From NCBI GenBank assembly GCA_025350645.1, contig JANXXM010000166.1, positions 1-42,293 of the forward strand: DNA of 42,293 nucleotides, read 5' to 3'. Below, piece by piece: positions 9,111 to 16,989 of this stretch (position 1 is the stretch's first letter; each line of letters starts with the position of its first letter). The notes under the pieces are model-generated. The model was not told where the DNA came from. It was given only the letters and a program-made list of their open reading frames with translations, and did no database searches. The position numbers were made by a program, and so were the translations under genes. This stretch comes from Ferruginibacter sp. Lineage in GTDB: Bacteria > Bacteroidota > Bacteroidia > Chitinophagales > Chitinophagaceae.

Positions 9111-9518
9111 ATGAACATTGTAAAAATGACTTTTATGGCTGCGTGTATTGCCGCCACTATTGTAAGTTGCAATACTAAAAAAGAAGAAACACCTGTACAA
9201 TCCGGCATTGAAGTTAAAACAAATGATGCTGATGTAAAAGTAGGTACCGATGCTGTAAATATTACGACTAATACAGGTGCAGATAGCAACGATACAAAAG
9301 ATGCGGCATCAGATGAAACCAAAAAAGGAACTATCGTTGTAAAAAATACTGACAGTGATAGTGTTTCTATAAATAAAAATGGTATAAATGTAAAGGGAAC
9401 GGGCAGTGAAGTTAAAATTGATAAAGGAAATATTAAAGTAAAATCAAAAGATGGTAAAAGCGACGTAGAAATAAACGGCAATAAGATAAAAGCAGGAGGG
9501 GTAGAAATTAAATATTGA
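9111..9518 (+). CDS. Small lipoprotein with the same Val/Lys repeat pattern as its upstream partner
   Basis: The 135-residue product has a lipoprotein signal with the Cys in TIVSC at residue 20, so it should be lipid-anchored in the envelope. The mature part is almost entirely repeats such as IEVKTNDADVKVG, VVKNTDSDSVSINKNGINVK, VKIDKGNIKVKSKDG and VEINGNKIKAGGVEI. These alternate hydrophobic and polar residues between Gly/Asp/Asn turns, as expected for short beta strands. The element VKNT(D/S)S followed by VS(I/V)NK is shared with the preceding protein. ATG follows the upstream stop by 2 bases, and a strong terminator lies downstream. Function unknown; a shared structural role with its partner is likely. 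Confidence 0.7.
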   Translation: MNIVKMTFMAACIAATIVSCNTKKEETPVQSGIEVKTNDADVKVGTDAVNITTNTGADSNDTKDAASDETKKGTIVVKNTDSDSVSINKNGINVKGTGSEVKIDKGNIKVKSKDGKSDVEINGNKIKAGGVEIKY

Positions 9519-9535
9519 GTACCGTATTCATAATT

Positions 9536-9567
9536 AAAAGCCCCCTAATTTTTTTATGGGGCTTTTT
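9536..9567. terminator. Bidirectional rho-independent terminator between the lipoprotein gene and aroQ
   Basis: The stem AAAAGCCCC / GGGGCTTTT is perfect over nine bases, with T and A runs on both sides, and sits between two convergent genes. It can terminate both. Confidence 0.85.
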
Positions 9568-9585
9568 AATAAGTAAAAATTTTGC

Positions 9586-10011
9586 TCAATTATTTTTTTC
9601 AATAAAAAATCGAACTCCCAATTCGTACCCCTTTAAACCTAACCCACTAATAACACCTACGCACTTTGCAGAAATATAAGAATACTTCCTAAAATCTTCT
9701 CTGTTAAAAATATTAGAAATGTGTACCTCTACAACCTTTGCAGGTACTGCTGCTACTACATCTCCAAGTGCTATAGAGGTATGGGTATAACCACCAGGAT
9801 TAAAAATTATCCCGTCTGCCATAAAACCAAATTGTTGAATAGCGTCTATCAGTTCTCCCTCTACATTACTTTGAAAATAATTAAACTCCACCGATGGAAA
9901 TTGTTCTTTCAACTTTTTAAAATGATCTTCAAAAGTTTCATAGCCATATATTTCCGGCTCTCTTTTACCCAGCAGGTTTAAGTTGGGTCCGTTTATGATG
10001 GCTATTTTCAT
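9586..10011 (-). CDS. aroQ: Type II 3-dehydroquinate dehydratase
   Basis: The enzyme dehydrates 3-dehydroquinate to 3-dehydroshikimate in the shikimate pathway, in the cytoplasm, as a dodecamer of small subunits. The 141 residues are the normal length. Signature elements are NGPNLNLLGKREPEIYG at 8-23, FQSNVEGELI at 46-55, NPGGYTHTS at 71-79 and VEVHISNIFNREDFR at 94-108. By comparison with the Mycobacterium enzyme, Asn10, Arg17, Tyr22, Asn71, His77, His97 and Arg108 fill the active-site positions, so it should be active. It lies downstream of carA on the same strand but 430 bases away, and shares the terminator at 9536-9567 with the convergent gene. Confidence 0.96.
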   Translation of the reverse strand: MKIAIINGPNLNLLGKREPEIYGYETFEDHFKKLKEQFPSVEFNYFQSNVEGELIDAIQQFGFMADGIIFNPGGYTHTSIALGDVVAAVPAKVVEVHISNIFNREDFRKYSYISAKCVGVISGLGLKGYELGVRFFIEKNN

Positions 10012-10159
10012 TTTGTATTTTTTAACATTTTAATACCTGCATAATTTTTTATAGCAGCAATTTGATATAGGTAATTAACCGGTTGGTGTAAAAGAATTTA
10101 TTTATTGTAAAGCAAAATTTATTTTCACAATAATTATTAAGAACATAAAATTACGATAT

Positions 10160-10282
10160 ATGAAAAAGAAACTGGTATTTCTCTTTTTACTTACGTTATC
10201 AACACAATTTATAATTCCCAGAAAAAATTATTTTTTAAATATTACTCTTACAGAAATTAAGCTAACAAATACCGTTTCATAA
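10160..10282 (+). other. Possible 40-residue leader-peptide-like ORF in the aroQ-carA gap
   Basis: The gap from 10012 to 10441 has one notable frame: an ATG followed by KKKLVFLFLLTLSTQF, which looks like a signal peptide, but the frame ends after 40 residues without a domain. Downstream frames read briefly protein-like and then stop. It may be the broken 5' end of a secreted-protein gene or chance. Nothing else was recognised in this gap. Confidence 0.25.
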
Positions 10283-10441
10283 GTTTATGCGGTACACAAA
10301 TTATTTATTGTTTCCCTTGCAAAAATTATGACAATAGAAGGCAACAGCATTTTACTCAAAAATAGTTAGCCTATAGAAATTATAATCGGTGAAAGTTATA
10401 AAGCAGCTTTCCTCAAAAGAATGACAAATAAATTAATTTAA

Positions 10442-11539
10442 TCATTTTATCTCCTTCATCATCGTCACAAAATCATCAAATAAATATCTGCTGTCGTGCG
10501 GGCCGGGTGTGGCTTCGGGATGGTATTGTACTGAGAATGCTTTTTTATTTTTTATGCGTATTCCTTCTATACTATCGTCATTTAAGTTGATGTGCGTTAT
10601 TTCAATATTACTGTTATTTTTTACGCTTTCAGGGTCTATACCAAAGCCATGGTTTTGTGTGGTTATCTCACATTTACCGGTGATAATATTTTTTACAGGA
10701 TGGTTTAACCCACGGTGACCATGATGCATTTTAAATGTAGAAATACCATTAGCGAGTGCAAGCAATTGGTTTCCCAAACAAATTCCAAACAAGGGTTTAT
10801 TTATTTCCAATATTTGTTTTATTGTTTTTACAGCATAATCCATTGGTGCAGGGTCTCCCGGCCCATTGCTTATAAAATATCCTGTAGCAGAAAATTTTTC
10901 CAGTTCTTCAAAAGATGTTTTTGCATTAAAAACCTTTACAAATATGCCTCTTTCTACAAAGCATTTTAAAATGTGTTGCTTTATTCCAAAATCCAGCACA
11001 GCTACTTTTATATCACTTTTTTCATCGCCCATGGTATAAGAAGAATTTGTGCTTACCACTGAGGCCAGTTCTAATCCATTCATTGAAGGCACTGCTGCCA
11101 GTTGCTTTTGCAGTAATGTTATATCATCTGTTTCAGATGATATAATACAATTCATCGCACCTTTTGTACGCACATGTTCTACAAGCGCCCTCGTATCTAC
11201 ACCACTTATTGCTACTACATTTTCATTCTCAAAATAATCCTGCAAAGATCCATCTGCCATAAAACGGCTAAAACGTTCTTCCAGGTTTCGCCCTATTATT
11301 CCTTTTACTTTTACGTTATCGCTCTCCACATCTCCGGCTTTTACACCATAATTGCCTGTATGCACACAATTCATTATCACTACCTGCCCGTAATAACTTG
11401 GGTCTGTAAATACTTCCTGGTAACCCGTCATGCCTGTATTAAAGCACAATTCCCCGGTTGTAGTTCCTCTTTTACCAAAAGCGTTTCCATACATTACCGT
11501 TCCATCTTCCAACAATAAAACTGCCTTTTTATTTACCAT
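10442..11539 (-). CDS. carA: Carbamoyl-phosphate synthase small (glutaminase) subunit
   Basis: This subunit releases ammonia from glutamine and passes it to the large subunit CarB, supplying carbamoyl phosphate for arginine and pyrimidine synthesis. The N-terminal half has the CarA signature LCFNTGMTGYQEVFTDPSY, and the C-terminal half is a class I glutamine amidotransferase: FGICLGNQLLALA with the nucleophile Cys254, and QYHPEATPGPHDS with His340 and Glu342. The start is placed at MVNKKAVLLLEDGT, which matches the family N-terminus; an in-frame ATG 21 bases upstream would add an unlikely extension. Length (365 residues) is normal. carB is not next to it. It lies downstream of rplQ beyond a terminator, so it probably has its own promoter. 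Confidence 0.95.
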   Translation of the reverse strand: MVNKKAVLLLEDGTVMYGNAFGKRGTTTGELCFNTGMTGYQEVFTDPSYYGQVVIMNCVHTGNYGVKAGDVESDNVKVKGIIGRNLEERFSRFMADGSLQDYFENENVVAISGVDTRALVEHVRTKGAMNCIISSETDDITLLQKQLAAVPSMNGLELASVVSTNSSYTMGDEKSDIKVAVLDFGIKQHILKCFVERGIFVKVFNAKTSFEELEKFSATGYFISNGPGDPAPMDYAVKTIKQILEINKPLFGICLGNQLLALANGISTFKMHHGHRGLNHPVKNIITGKCEITTQNHGFGIDPESVKNNSNIEITHINLNDDSIEGIRIKNKKAFSVQYHPEATPGPHDSRYLFDDFVTMMKEIK

Positions 11540-11631
11540 GTTTTTATAATTATACTGCAAGTAAAATAATTTGTTTCAAAATATTGTTTTATTTAATATT
11601 GGTTATACAAAACATTTAAAATAGATTTTAC

Positions 11632-11660
11632 AAAAAAAGCAAACCGATTAAAGTTTGCTT
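11632..11660 (-). terminator. Terminator at the end of the ribosomal-protein operon
   Basis: On the minus strand the sequence forms an eight-base stem (AAGCAAAC / GTTTGCTT) with an eight-base loop followed by a run of T, 26 bases after the rplQ stop. It separates the operon from carA. Confidence 0.8.
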
Positions 11661-11685
11661 TGTATAAATTTTGCATGGTTGCATA

Positions 11686-12465
11686 TTATGCTTCTTTTCC
11701 GCCTTTTAATTTGTCCTGTAATTCTTTTAATTCATCCATATTACCATCAGCTGCAAGCTGTGCCTGTTGAGCCCATGTTGCAGGATCAGCCAGTTTAAAA
11801 TTACCTTCTGCCGCATCTAATATTTCCTGTACTTTTTCTGCACTTGATGCAGCAAGGTCGGCAAATGTTACCACACCTGCAGCAGTTAATGCTTCTGCTA
11901 TTTTGGGTCCTATCCCTTCTATCAGTTTAAGATCATCTGCCTTTGCGGCTTTTTTCTTTGCGGCGGGTACAGATTCTACTACTTCTGCAGCAGCAACTTC
12001 TTCCGTTCCTTCTGTTTTCTTTTTGGCACTACCTGCTCTCCTAGTTTTTTTAGCTGGCTCTGCTTCTGTAGCTACTGTTTTACCGTATACATCGTTAAAA
12101 TCTACCAATTCTATCATTGCCATTTCTGCATTATCCCCTATCCTTGCACCAAGTTTTATAATGCGGGTATAACCTCCTGGTCGTCCTGCTACTTTTGGGG
12201 CTACCACAGTAAATAATTCTTTTACAGCAGCTTTATCATTTAGGTAACTAAACACAATACGGTGATTGTGCATGATAGACTCTTTACTTTCTGTAGCTTT
12301 AGTTTTAGTAATAAGCGGCTCAATATATGTACGAAGCGCTTTTGCTTTTGCTACAGTGGTAGTAATTCTTTTATACGTTATTAACTGGCAACCCAAGTTC
12401 ATAAGCAATGCTCTTCTGTGAGAGGCAGTTCTGCTGAGGTTGTTATTTTTGTTTCCGTGACGCAT
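11686..12465 (-). CDS. rplQ: 50S ribosomal protein L17 with C-terminal helix-hairpin-helix extension
   Basis: Residues 1 to about 125 are a normal L17 ([20 protein letters not shown], then [21 protein letters not shown]), a protein near the peptide exit tunnel. The usual protein is about 115-130 residues; this one has 259. Residues 130-175 form a Lys/Ala/Glu-rich linker. Residues 177-225 carry a helix-hairpin-helix element ([20 protein letters not shown]), and 226-259 end with a motif often seen after such domains ([11 protein letters not shown], then ELQDKLKGG). The tail could bind nucleic acid or another protein. Similar tails occur on other Bacteroidota ribosomal proteins, from memory. Last gene of the infA-to-rplQ operon. 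Confidence 0.95.
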   Translation of the reverse strand: MRHGNKNNNLSRTASHRRALLMNLGCQLITYKRITTTVAKAKALRTYIEPLITKTKATESKESIMHNHRIVFSYLNDKAAVKELFTVVAPKVAGRPGGYTRIIKLGARIGDNAEMAMIELVDFNDVYGKTVATEAEPAKKTRRAGSAKKKTEGTEEVAAAEVVESVPAAKKKAAKADDLKLIEGIGPKIAEALTAAGVVTFADLAASSAEKVQEILDAAEGNFKLADPATWAQQAQLAADGNMDELKELQDKLKGGKEA

Positions 12466-12533
12466 GACTTTGTTTGTTTTTTACCCTATACCGTGTCAGG
12501 AATTACAGAGTGAATGTGTAAAATACGAAAATA

Positions 12534-12645
12534 TGCTAATGTACAAATTTTCTAAATTCAATGCAATTTTAAGAATTGCAAAACTATTTATTTATGAAAG
12601 GAACTTTTAAATTTAAGAAACTAATTTTCAAATTTGCACATCAGC
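12534..12645. repeat. Inverted repeat in the rpoA-rplQ gap
   Basis: The phrase GCTAATGTACAAATTTT (12535-12551) is nearly the reverse complement of AAATTTGCACATCAGC (12630-12645), so the 197-base spacer can fold into a long hairpin. Similar TTTGCACATTTGC-type phrases are dispersed in other Bacteroidota genomes (recollection, not searched). No gene lies here. Confidence 0.45.
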
Positions 12646-12663
12646 AAGTTTGCTAATTTGCCT

Positions 12664-13662
12664 TTAGTTTTCATCATCTAATTTTAATTTGCTCAGGTCC
12701 ATTCCAAAACTAAGGCCTCTGTCCTGCAATACAGAATCTATTTCGCTTAAAGATTTCTGACCAAAGTTTCTAAACTTCATCAGGTCTTCCTGCTCATATT
12801 GTACCAGTTCGCTCAAAGAATTTATTTTAGCAGCTTTTAAACAGTTGAATGCTCTTACAGAAAGATCAAGATCTTCCAAAGGTGTTTTTAGCGTTTTGCG
12901 TAACTGCAAAGTTTGCTCATCTACAAGATCTTCTTTTTTATCTTCTTTAGTATCGAAAGTAATATTCTCATCTGTAATAATCATCAAGTGCTGTATAAGA
13001 ATGCGACTTGCTTGTTTTACAGCTTCTTCCGGGTGTATAGTACCATCTGTTACTACATCCATAACCAGCTTTTCAAAATCTGTACGCTGCTCTACCCTTG
13101 TATTTTCTATTAGATATTTTACATTCTTTATAGGCGTGTAAATAGAATCTACTGCTATATAACCAAACTGAGAACTTTTTTCTTTATGCTCTTCTGCAGG
13201 TACATAACCACGGCCACGACCAATGGTAATATCTATATCCAGCTTTGCACTGTTATCCAAAGTACATATCAATAATTCAGGGTTCATTACTTCAAACATA
13301 GGAGATGCTTCTCCTATCATGCCTGCGGTAAATTCAGTTTTATTTTTTATAGAAAGACTTACTTTTTCAGAAGTAATTTCATGATCACCATTAAGTTTAA
13401 AACGTACTTGTTTTAAATTCAAGATCATTTCTGTTACATCTTCTGTAATTCCTTTTAATGTTGCAAATTCATGATCTGCACCAGCAATGTTAATACCGGT
13501 AATAGCATACCCTTCTAAAGAGTTAAGTAATACACGGCGAAGTGCATTACCAATAGTTACACCGTACCCTGGCTCCAACGGACGAAATTCAAACTGAGCT
13601 TCGAAATCGGTTGCTTTTTGTAGAACTATTTTATCTGGTTTAACAAAATTAAAAATGGCCAT
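12664..13662 (-). CDS. rpoA: DNA-directed RNA polymerase alpha subunit
   Basis: The 332-residue alpha subunit forms the dimer on which beta and beta' assemble and contacts upstream promoter DNA and activators. The N-terminal domain (about 1-230) has FRPLEPGYGVTIGNALRRVL, the dimerisation segment, and GRGRGYVPAEEHK. The C-terminal domain (about 255-325) has LDLSVRAFNCLKAAKINSL and FRNFGQKSLSEIDSVL, the two helix-hairpin-helix segments that bind DNA. Length is normal. It sits between rpsD and rplQ as in most bacteria. Both spacers around it are unusually long (about 130 and 200 bases) and hold inverted repeats. Confidence 0.98.
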   Translation of the reverse strand: MAIFNFVKPDKIVLQKATDFEAQFEFRPLEPGYGVTIGNALRRVLLNSLEGYAITGINIAGADHEFATLKGITEDVTEMILNLKQVRFKLNGDHEITSEKVSLSIKNKTEFTAGMIGEASPMFEVMNPELLICTLDNSAKLDIDITIGRGRGYVPAEEHKEKSSQFGYIAVDSIYTPIKNVKYLIENTRVEQRTDFEKLVMDVVTDGTIHPEEAVKQASRILIQHLMIITDENITFDTKEDKKEDLVDEQTLQLRKTLKTPLEDLDLSVRAFNCLKAAKINSLSELVQYEQEDLMKFRNFGQKSLSEIDSVLQDRGLSFGMDLSKLKLDDEN

Positions 13663-13698
13663 TTTTATTTGTTGATTTTAATTTAAAAATTTGTGATT

Positions 13699-13798
13699 AT
13701 TAGTAATGAGTATTTAGTACCTGGTATTAAGACGGGACTTTACAATTTTAAATCTTGTACCTAATATCTTTGTCCAATATCTCATGTCTTACATCTTA
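13699..13798. repeat. Repeat-like spacer between rpsD and rpoA
   Basis: The left part (ATGAGTATTTAGTACCTGG) and the right part (TACCTAATATCTTTGTCC, then AATATCTCATG) are imperfect reverse complements. The right part closely resembles the TACCTAATATCTTGTGTC phrase in the next spacer (14534-14552), so the same repeat family occupies two gaps of this operon. Confidence 0.4.
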
Positions 13799-14401
13799 CT
13801 TAGAATACAATTCCACAATAAGTTGTTCTTTAATATTTTCAGGAACACTTTCTCTTTCCGGATAGGTGATGAACGTTCCTTTCATATCGCTTTCACTCCA
13901 CTCTACCCAGCTATGTTTAGGATTTTTGCCACGAAGGTTATCTGTAATAGATTTATTAGCTGCACTTTTATTTTTAAGACCAATTACATCTCCAGGCTTG
14001 CAACTGTAAGAAGGAATATTCATTACTTCGCCGTTTACCGTAATATGCTTATGACTTACCAACTGGCGTGCGCCGGAGCGGCTTATAGAAATACCCATTC
14101 TATAACAGGTATTGTCTAAACGTGCTTCTAATAATTTTATTAGATTTTCACCAGTCACACCTTTTTTACGTGCAGCTTCGTCAAAAGTTTTACGGAATTG
14201 TTTTTCCAGCAAGCCGTAAGTGTACTTTGCTTTTTGCTTTTCTTTTAATTGGATAGCGTATTCACTGGGTGTTTTACGCTTTTTTGTTCCACCGTGCATT
14301 CCCGGAGGATTGCTGTTTTTTGATAACCATTTACCGTTACCGGTAATTAATTCTCCGAAAATTCTGGAGATTCTGGTTTTGGGACCTGTGTACCTTGCCA
14401 T
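13796..14401 (-). CDS. rpsD: 30S ribosomal protein S4
   Basis: The 201-residue S4 is an early-binding 16S rRNA assembly protein. The N-terminus is MARYTGPKTRISRIFGEL, and the S4 RNA-binding domain at about 92-155 has LEARLDNTCYRMG, RSGARQLVSHKHITVNG and KPGDVI. It lacks the N-terminal zinc-binding cysteines of some S4 proteins, as is usual in this phylum. Length is normal. Operon member between rpsK and rpoA. In some bacteria S4 represses this operon by binding its mRNA; nothing in this sequence proves that here. Confidence 0.98.
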   Translation of the reverse strand: MARYTGPKTRISRIFGELITGNGKWLSKNSNPPGMHGGTKKRKTPSEYAIQLKEKQKAKYTYGLLEKQFRKTFDEAARKKGVTGENLIKLLEARLDNTCYRMGISISRSGARQLVSHKHITVNGEVMNIPSYSCKPGDVIGLKNKSAANKSITDNLRGKNPKHSWVEWSESDMKGTFITYPERESVPENIKEQLIVELYSK

Positions 14402-14490
14402 AATTTATTGTTATGAGATTTTTTAGTGACGATTCAGCATCATAAAAATCTTAAAAATCGATGCTAAACCCTTTTTATAAAATAGATTTC

Positions 14491-14566
14491 AGATGTAAGT
14501 TGTAAGACACAAGAAAACAAGTTTAAACATAGTTACCTAATATCTTGTGTCTAAAATCTTATATCT
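14491..14566. repeat. Inverted repeat (hairpin) between rpsK and rpsD
   Basis: The arms are 14491-14513 (AGATGTAAGTTGTAAGACAC plus AAG) and 14544-14566 (CTTGTGTCTAAAATC plus TTATATCT). They pair at 19 of 23 positions around a 30-base loop. The right arm ends 2 bases from the rpsK stop codon. There is no T run, so it is not a standard terminator and more likely a mobile or structural repeat or an RNA-processing site. Confidence 0.55.
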
Positions 14567-14568
14567 TT

Positions 14569-14991
14569 TTAAACTCTTCTTTTCTTTGGAGGCCTGCAGC
14601 CATTGTGGGGCATTGGCGTAATATCTTTTATAGATGCTACTTCAATTCCGTTTTGAGATAAAGAACGTATAGCACCTTCTCTGCCGCTGCCTGGCCCTTT
14701 TACCAAAACATCTACTCTCTTTAAACCAGCATCCAGCGCTACTTTTGCAGCATCTGCGGCTGCCATTTGAGCAGCGTAAGGTGTATTTTTTTTGCTGCCT
14801 CTAAAACCCATTTTACCTGCAGAAGACCAGGAAATAACCTGACCTTGTTTATTGGTAAGGCTAATGATGATGTTGTTGAAACTGGCTACGATATGTGCAT
14901 CGCCATGCGCTTCTACTTTTACTACTCTTTTTTTAGAAGTTGCTTTACCGCCCTGCTTTCCGCCCTGTCCTTTAGCTTGTACTTTTGCCAT
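14569..14991 (-). CDS. rpsK: 30S ribosomal protein S11
   Basis: S11 forms part of the small-subunit platform near the mRNA exit and contacts the anticodon-side rRNA. Recognised by [55 protein letters not shown] and the C-terminal [15 protein letters not shown]. The start is set at MAKVQAKGQ (140 residues). A longer frame beginning 42 bases upstream would add an unrelated N-terminus ([13 protein letters not shown]), which does not fit the family. Operon member; the upstream gap to rpsM contains a palindrome. Confidence 0.97.
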   Translation of the reverse strand: MAKVQAKGQGGKQGGKATSKKRVVKVEAHGDAHIVASFNNIIISLTNKQGQVISWSSAGKMGFRGSKKNTPYAAQMAAADAAKVALDAGLKRVDVLVKGPGSGREGAIRSLSQNGIEVASIKDITPMPHNGCRPPKKRRV

Positions 14992-15023
14992 GTTGTTATT
15001 ATAGGTATTCGTTATAAATTTTT

Positions 15024-15140
15024 CCGGTAACATATACCGGATCTGCGCAACCCTCCTGCTGACCTAAAAAGCTATCTGGCGTTGTGTAGAAAAAATCGAG
15101 GTCTGTATAAATGAATATACCGGATAAAAATTATCCGGTA
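15024..15140. repeat. CCGGTA palindromes between rpsM and rpsK
   Basis: Two hairpins lie in this 160-base spacer. One is a perfect ten-base stem (TACCGGATAA / TTATCCGGTA) with a three-base loop at 15118-15140. The other is a six-base stem (CCGGTA / TACCGG) with a five-base loop at 15024-15040. Both use the same CCGGTA element. Neither is followed by a T run. They could be RNA-processing or regulatory structures, or small repeats. Confidence 0.55.
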
Positions 15141-15151
15141 CAAATTCAATA

Positions 15152-15532
15152 TTATTTTTTTGCAACTTTTTTCTTACCTGCAACTGTTTTACGTTTCCCT
15201 TTTCTTGTACGGCTGTTTGTACGGGTACGCTGCCCACGCAATGGTAAACCCTTACGATGACGAAGACCACGGTAACAGGCAATATCCAACAAACGCTTAA
15301 TATTCATCTGTGTTTCGCTGCGCAATGCACCTTCGGTTTTAAACTCCCCATTTATGATGTTACGAATAGATGTCTGCTCTTCATCGTTCCACTGATTCAC
15401 TTTTTTGTTAACATCTATTCCTGCTTTACCAAGAATATATTTAGCAGTGTTTGGACCAATACCATAAATATAAGTAAGTCCTATTTCACCTCTTTTGTTT
15501 TTTGGCAGATCTATACCGGCAATACGAGCCAT
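15152..15532 (-). CDS. rpsM: 30S ribosomal protein S13
   Basis: The 126-residue S13 sits in the head of the small subunit and contacts the P-site tRNA and L5. It starts [19 protein letters not shown], contains the helix-two-turn-helix region ([15 protein letters not shown]), and has the signature [18 protein letters not shown] followed by the basic tail. Length is normal. It follows rpmJ by 36 bases in the operon. Confidence 0.98.
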   Translation of the reverse strand: MARIAGIDLPKNKRGEIGLTYIYGIGPNTAKYILGKAGIDVNKKVNQWNDEEQTSIRNIINGEFKTEGALRSETQMNIKRLLDIACYRGLRHRKGLPLRGQRTRTNSRTRKGKRKTVAGKKKVAKK

Positions 15533-15568
15533 ATACTTTTTATTTTAAAATTTTCTGTTTAAAATTAC

Positions 15569-15685
15569 TTACCCTTGCTTTTGTTTAAAACGAGGATTTT
15601 TTTTGTTTATAACATACAGACGCCCTTTTCTTCTTACAATTTTGCAATCTGCACTGCGTTTTTTAATTGAAGCTCTAACCTTCAT
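15569..15685 (-). CDS. rpmJ: 50S ribosomal protein L36, zinc-free type
   Basis: This 38-residue gene begins [20 protein letters not shown] and ends NPRFKQKQG, the L36 pattern. The classical protein binds zinc with three Cys and one His. Here only Cys14 remains: the others are Ser11, Asn27 and an aromatic or basic residue, so zinc cannot be bound in the usual way. This form is common in Bacteroidota. It lies between infA (39 bases away) and rpsM, the conserved order. Confidence 0.95.
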   Translation of the reverse strand: MKVRASIKKRSADCKIVRRKGRLYVINKKNPRFKQKQG

Positions 15686-15724
15686 TCTAGTTTGTTTTTA
15701 TTTTTATACTTAAATAACGTAATT

Positions 15725-15943
15725 CTATTTGTAACGGAAAATAATACGCCCCCGGGTAAGATCGTAAGGACTCATTTCCACACCAACCTTATCCCCCGGC
15801 AAAATACGGATGTAGTGCATCCTCATTTTACCTGATATTGTTGCCAGTATTTCATGACCATTTTCCAACTTTACTTTGAACATAGCATTGCTCAACGCTT
15901 CTACTATTGATCCATCTTGTTTAATGAGTGCTTGCTTGGCCAT
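15725..15943 (-). CDS. infA: Translation initiation factor IF-1
   Basis: The 72-residue protein is a single S1/OB-fold domain that binds the A site of the small subunit during initiation. Features are [11 protein letters not shown], the RNA-binding core [19 protein letters not shown] and the C-terminal [11 protein letters not shown]. It is the first gene of the operon here. Upstream lies an unrelated OmpA-type gene rather than the usual map or secY. A promoter box at 15957-15964 leaves only a very short leader. Confidence 0.98.
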   Translation of the reverse strand: MAKQALIKQDGSIVEALSNAMFKVKLENGHEILATISGKMRMHYIRILPGDKVGVEMSPYDLTRGRIIFRYK

Positions 15944-15956
15944 AAATTTCGGAGCG

Positions 15957-15964
15957 CAAAGATA
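15957..15964 (-). promoter_or_regulatory. Bacteroidota -7 promoter box for the infA operon
   Basis: On the minus strand TATCTTTG matches TAnnTTTG exactly. Its last base is 14 bases before the infA ATG, so the leader should be only about 5-9 bases. The -33 part is weaker (a TTTT-rich stretch about 22 bases upstream). Confidence 0.65.
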
Positions 15965-16137
15965 GGAGTAAATATTTAATTAATTACTAAAAAATTGCAT
16001 TATGAGCAACTTGATAAAATTTATACGGGGTTTTGTATATAAACTTTTGTAATTATTCTTGTTTAGTAATAAAATTACGGTTGTTATAATAATGAATGCT
16101 ATAATTAAAAATGTCACATTAAGATTATTTACCGAAA

Positions 16138-16851
16138 CTATTCTAATATTTTCACCTCTGTTCTTCTATTTTCTGCTCTTCCTTCCGGCGTAGCGTTGGT
16201 TGCTATTTTTTGGGTCATTCCATAGCCTTTTGCAGTAAGCCTGCCGGCGTATATACCTTTAGATATAATGTAAGCCATTACACTTTTAGCCCTTTCCATA
16301 GATAATAGCAAATTTGCAACAGGTTTGCCTACATTATCTGTATGGCCACCAATTTCTATGCGCTCATCATCTTTTCTGTTAAGATAAGTTACCAGTTCGT
16401 CCAGTACAGGAAATGATTCCGAGGTAAGGTTTGCCTTACCAGTTTCAAAATTTACATTATCCAGTATAAATGTTTTTGCAGGCTGAAATTGTATATCTAC
16501 CACAAAAGGTTTTTTATACGAAGCATTTGCCTGCAATGAAGGAATATCCAATATATTATAACTCGTAGAATCTTTAAAACCAAGGATAAAAATTTCGTAA
16601 CGATCCCCCGCAGGTAATCTTAAGGAAAATGATCCATTATCCTGGCTCATACCTTGGTACTCTTTTTGCGTAAGCTGGCTTCGGAAAATAATGATTTCGT
16701 GCGGTAACATATTTTTTTTAAAGTCTGCTATGCTTACATCTACAGGTGCGTCTTTTGCCTGAGATGAATTTTGCTGTAAAGTATTGGTTTGAGAAAATAA
16801 GAAACCATGTAATACAAAATTGAGGAAGAATAAAATAAAGATTCTTTTCAT
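16138..16851 (-). CDS. OmpA-family peptidoglycan-binding outer-membrane/periplasmic protein
   Basis: The 237-residue protein has a signal peptide (1-20, FLFSQ). A small beta-rich region at about 37-120 contains DNGSFSLRLPAGDRYEI, similar to carboxypeptidase-regulatory folds. The OmpA C-terminal domain is at about 127-237. In that domain, ILDNVNFETGKANLTSES opens the fold, and HTDNVGKP, LLLSMERAKSVMAYI and NRRTEVKILE include the Asp172 and Arg187 positions that hold the diaminopimelate of peptidoglycan. There is no eight-stranded barrel, so it probably tethers to the cell wall as a soluble or partner-bound protein. A TATCTTTA box at 16878-16885 may be its promoter. Confidence 0.85.
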   Translation of the reverse strand: MKRIFILFFLNFVLHGFLFSQTNTLQQNSSQAKDAPVDVSIADFKKNMLPHEIIIFRSQLTQKEYQGMSQDNGSFSLRLPAGDRYEIFILGFKDSTSYNILDIPSLQANASYKKPFVVDIQFQPAKTFILDNVNFETGKANLTSESFPVLDELVTYLNRKDDERIEIGGHTDNVGKPVANLLLSMERAKSVMAYIISKGIYAGRLTAKGYGMTQKIATNATPEGRAENRRTEVKILE

Positions 16852-16989
16852 GGAGTAGGTTTTAAATTATTAGTGCCTAAAGATAAAAATAAATTTAAAT
16901 TAACCACTTTATGGTACTGAACTAAATAAAATTGCAATCTATCTTTACATTTTTTAAATATTTAACCTTCATTATAATCAGCTCATTTT

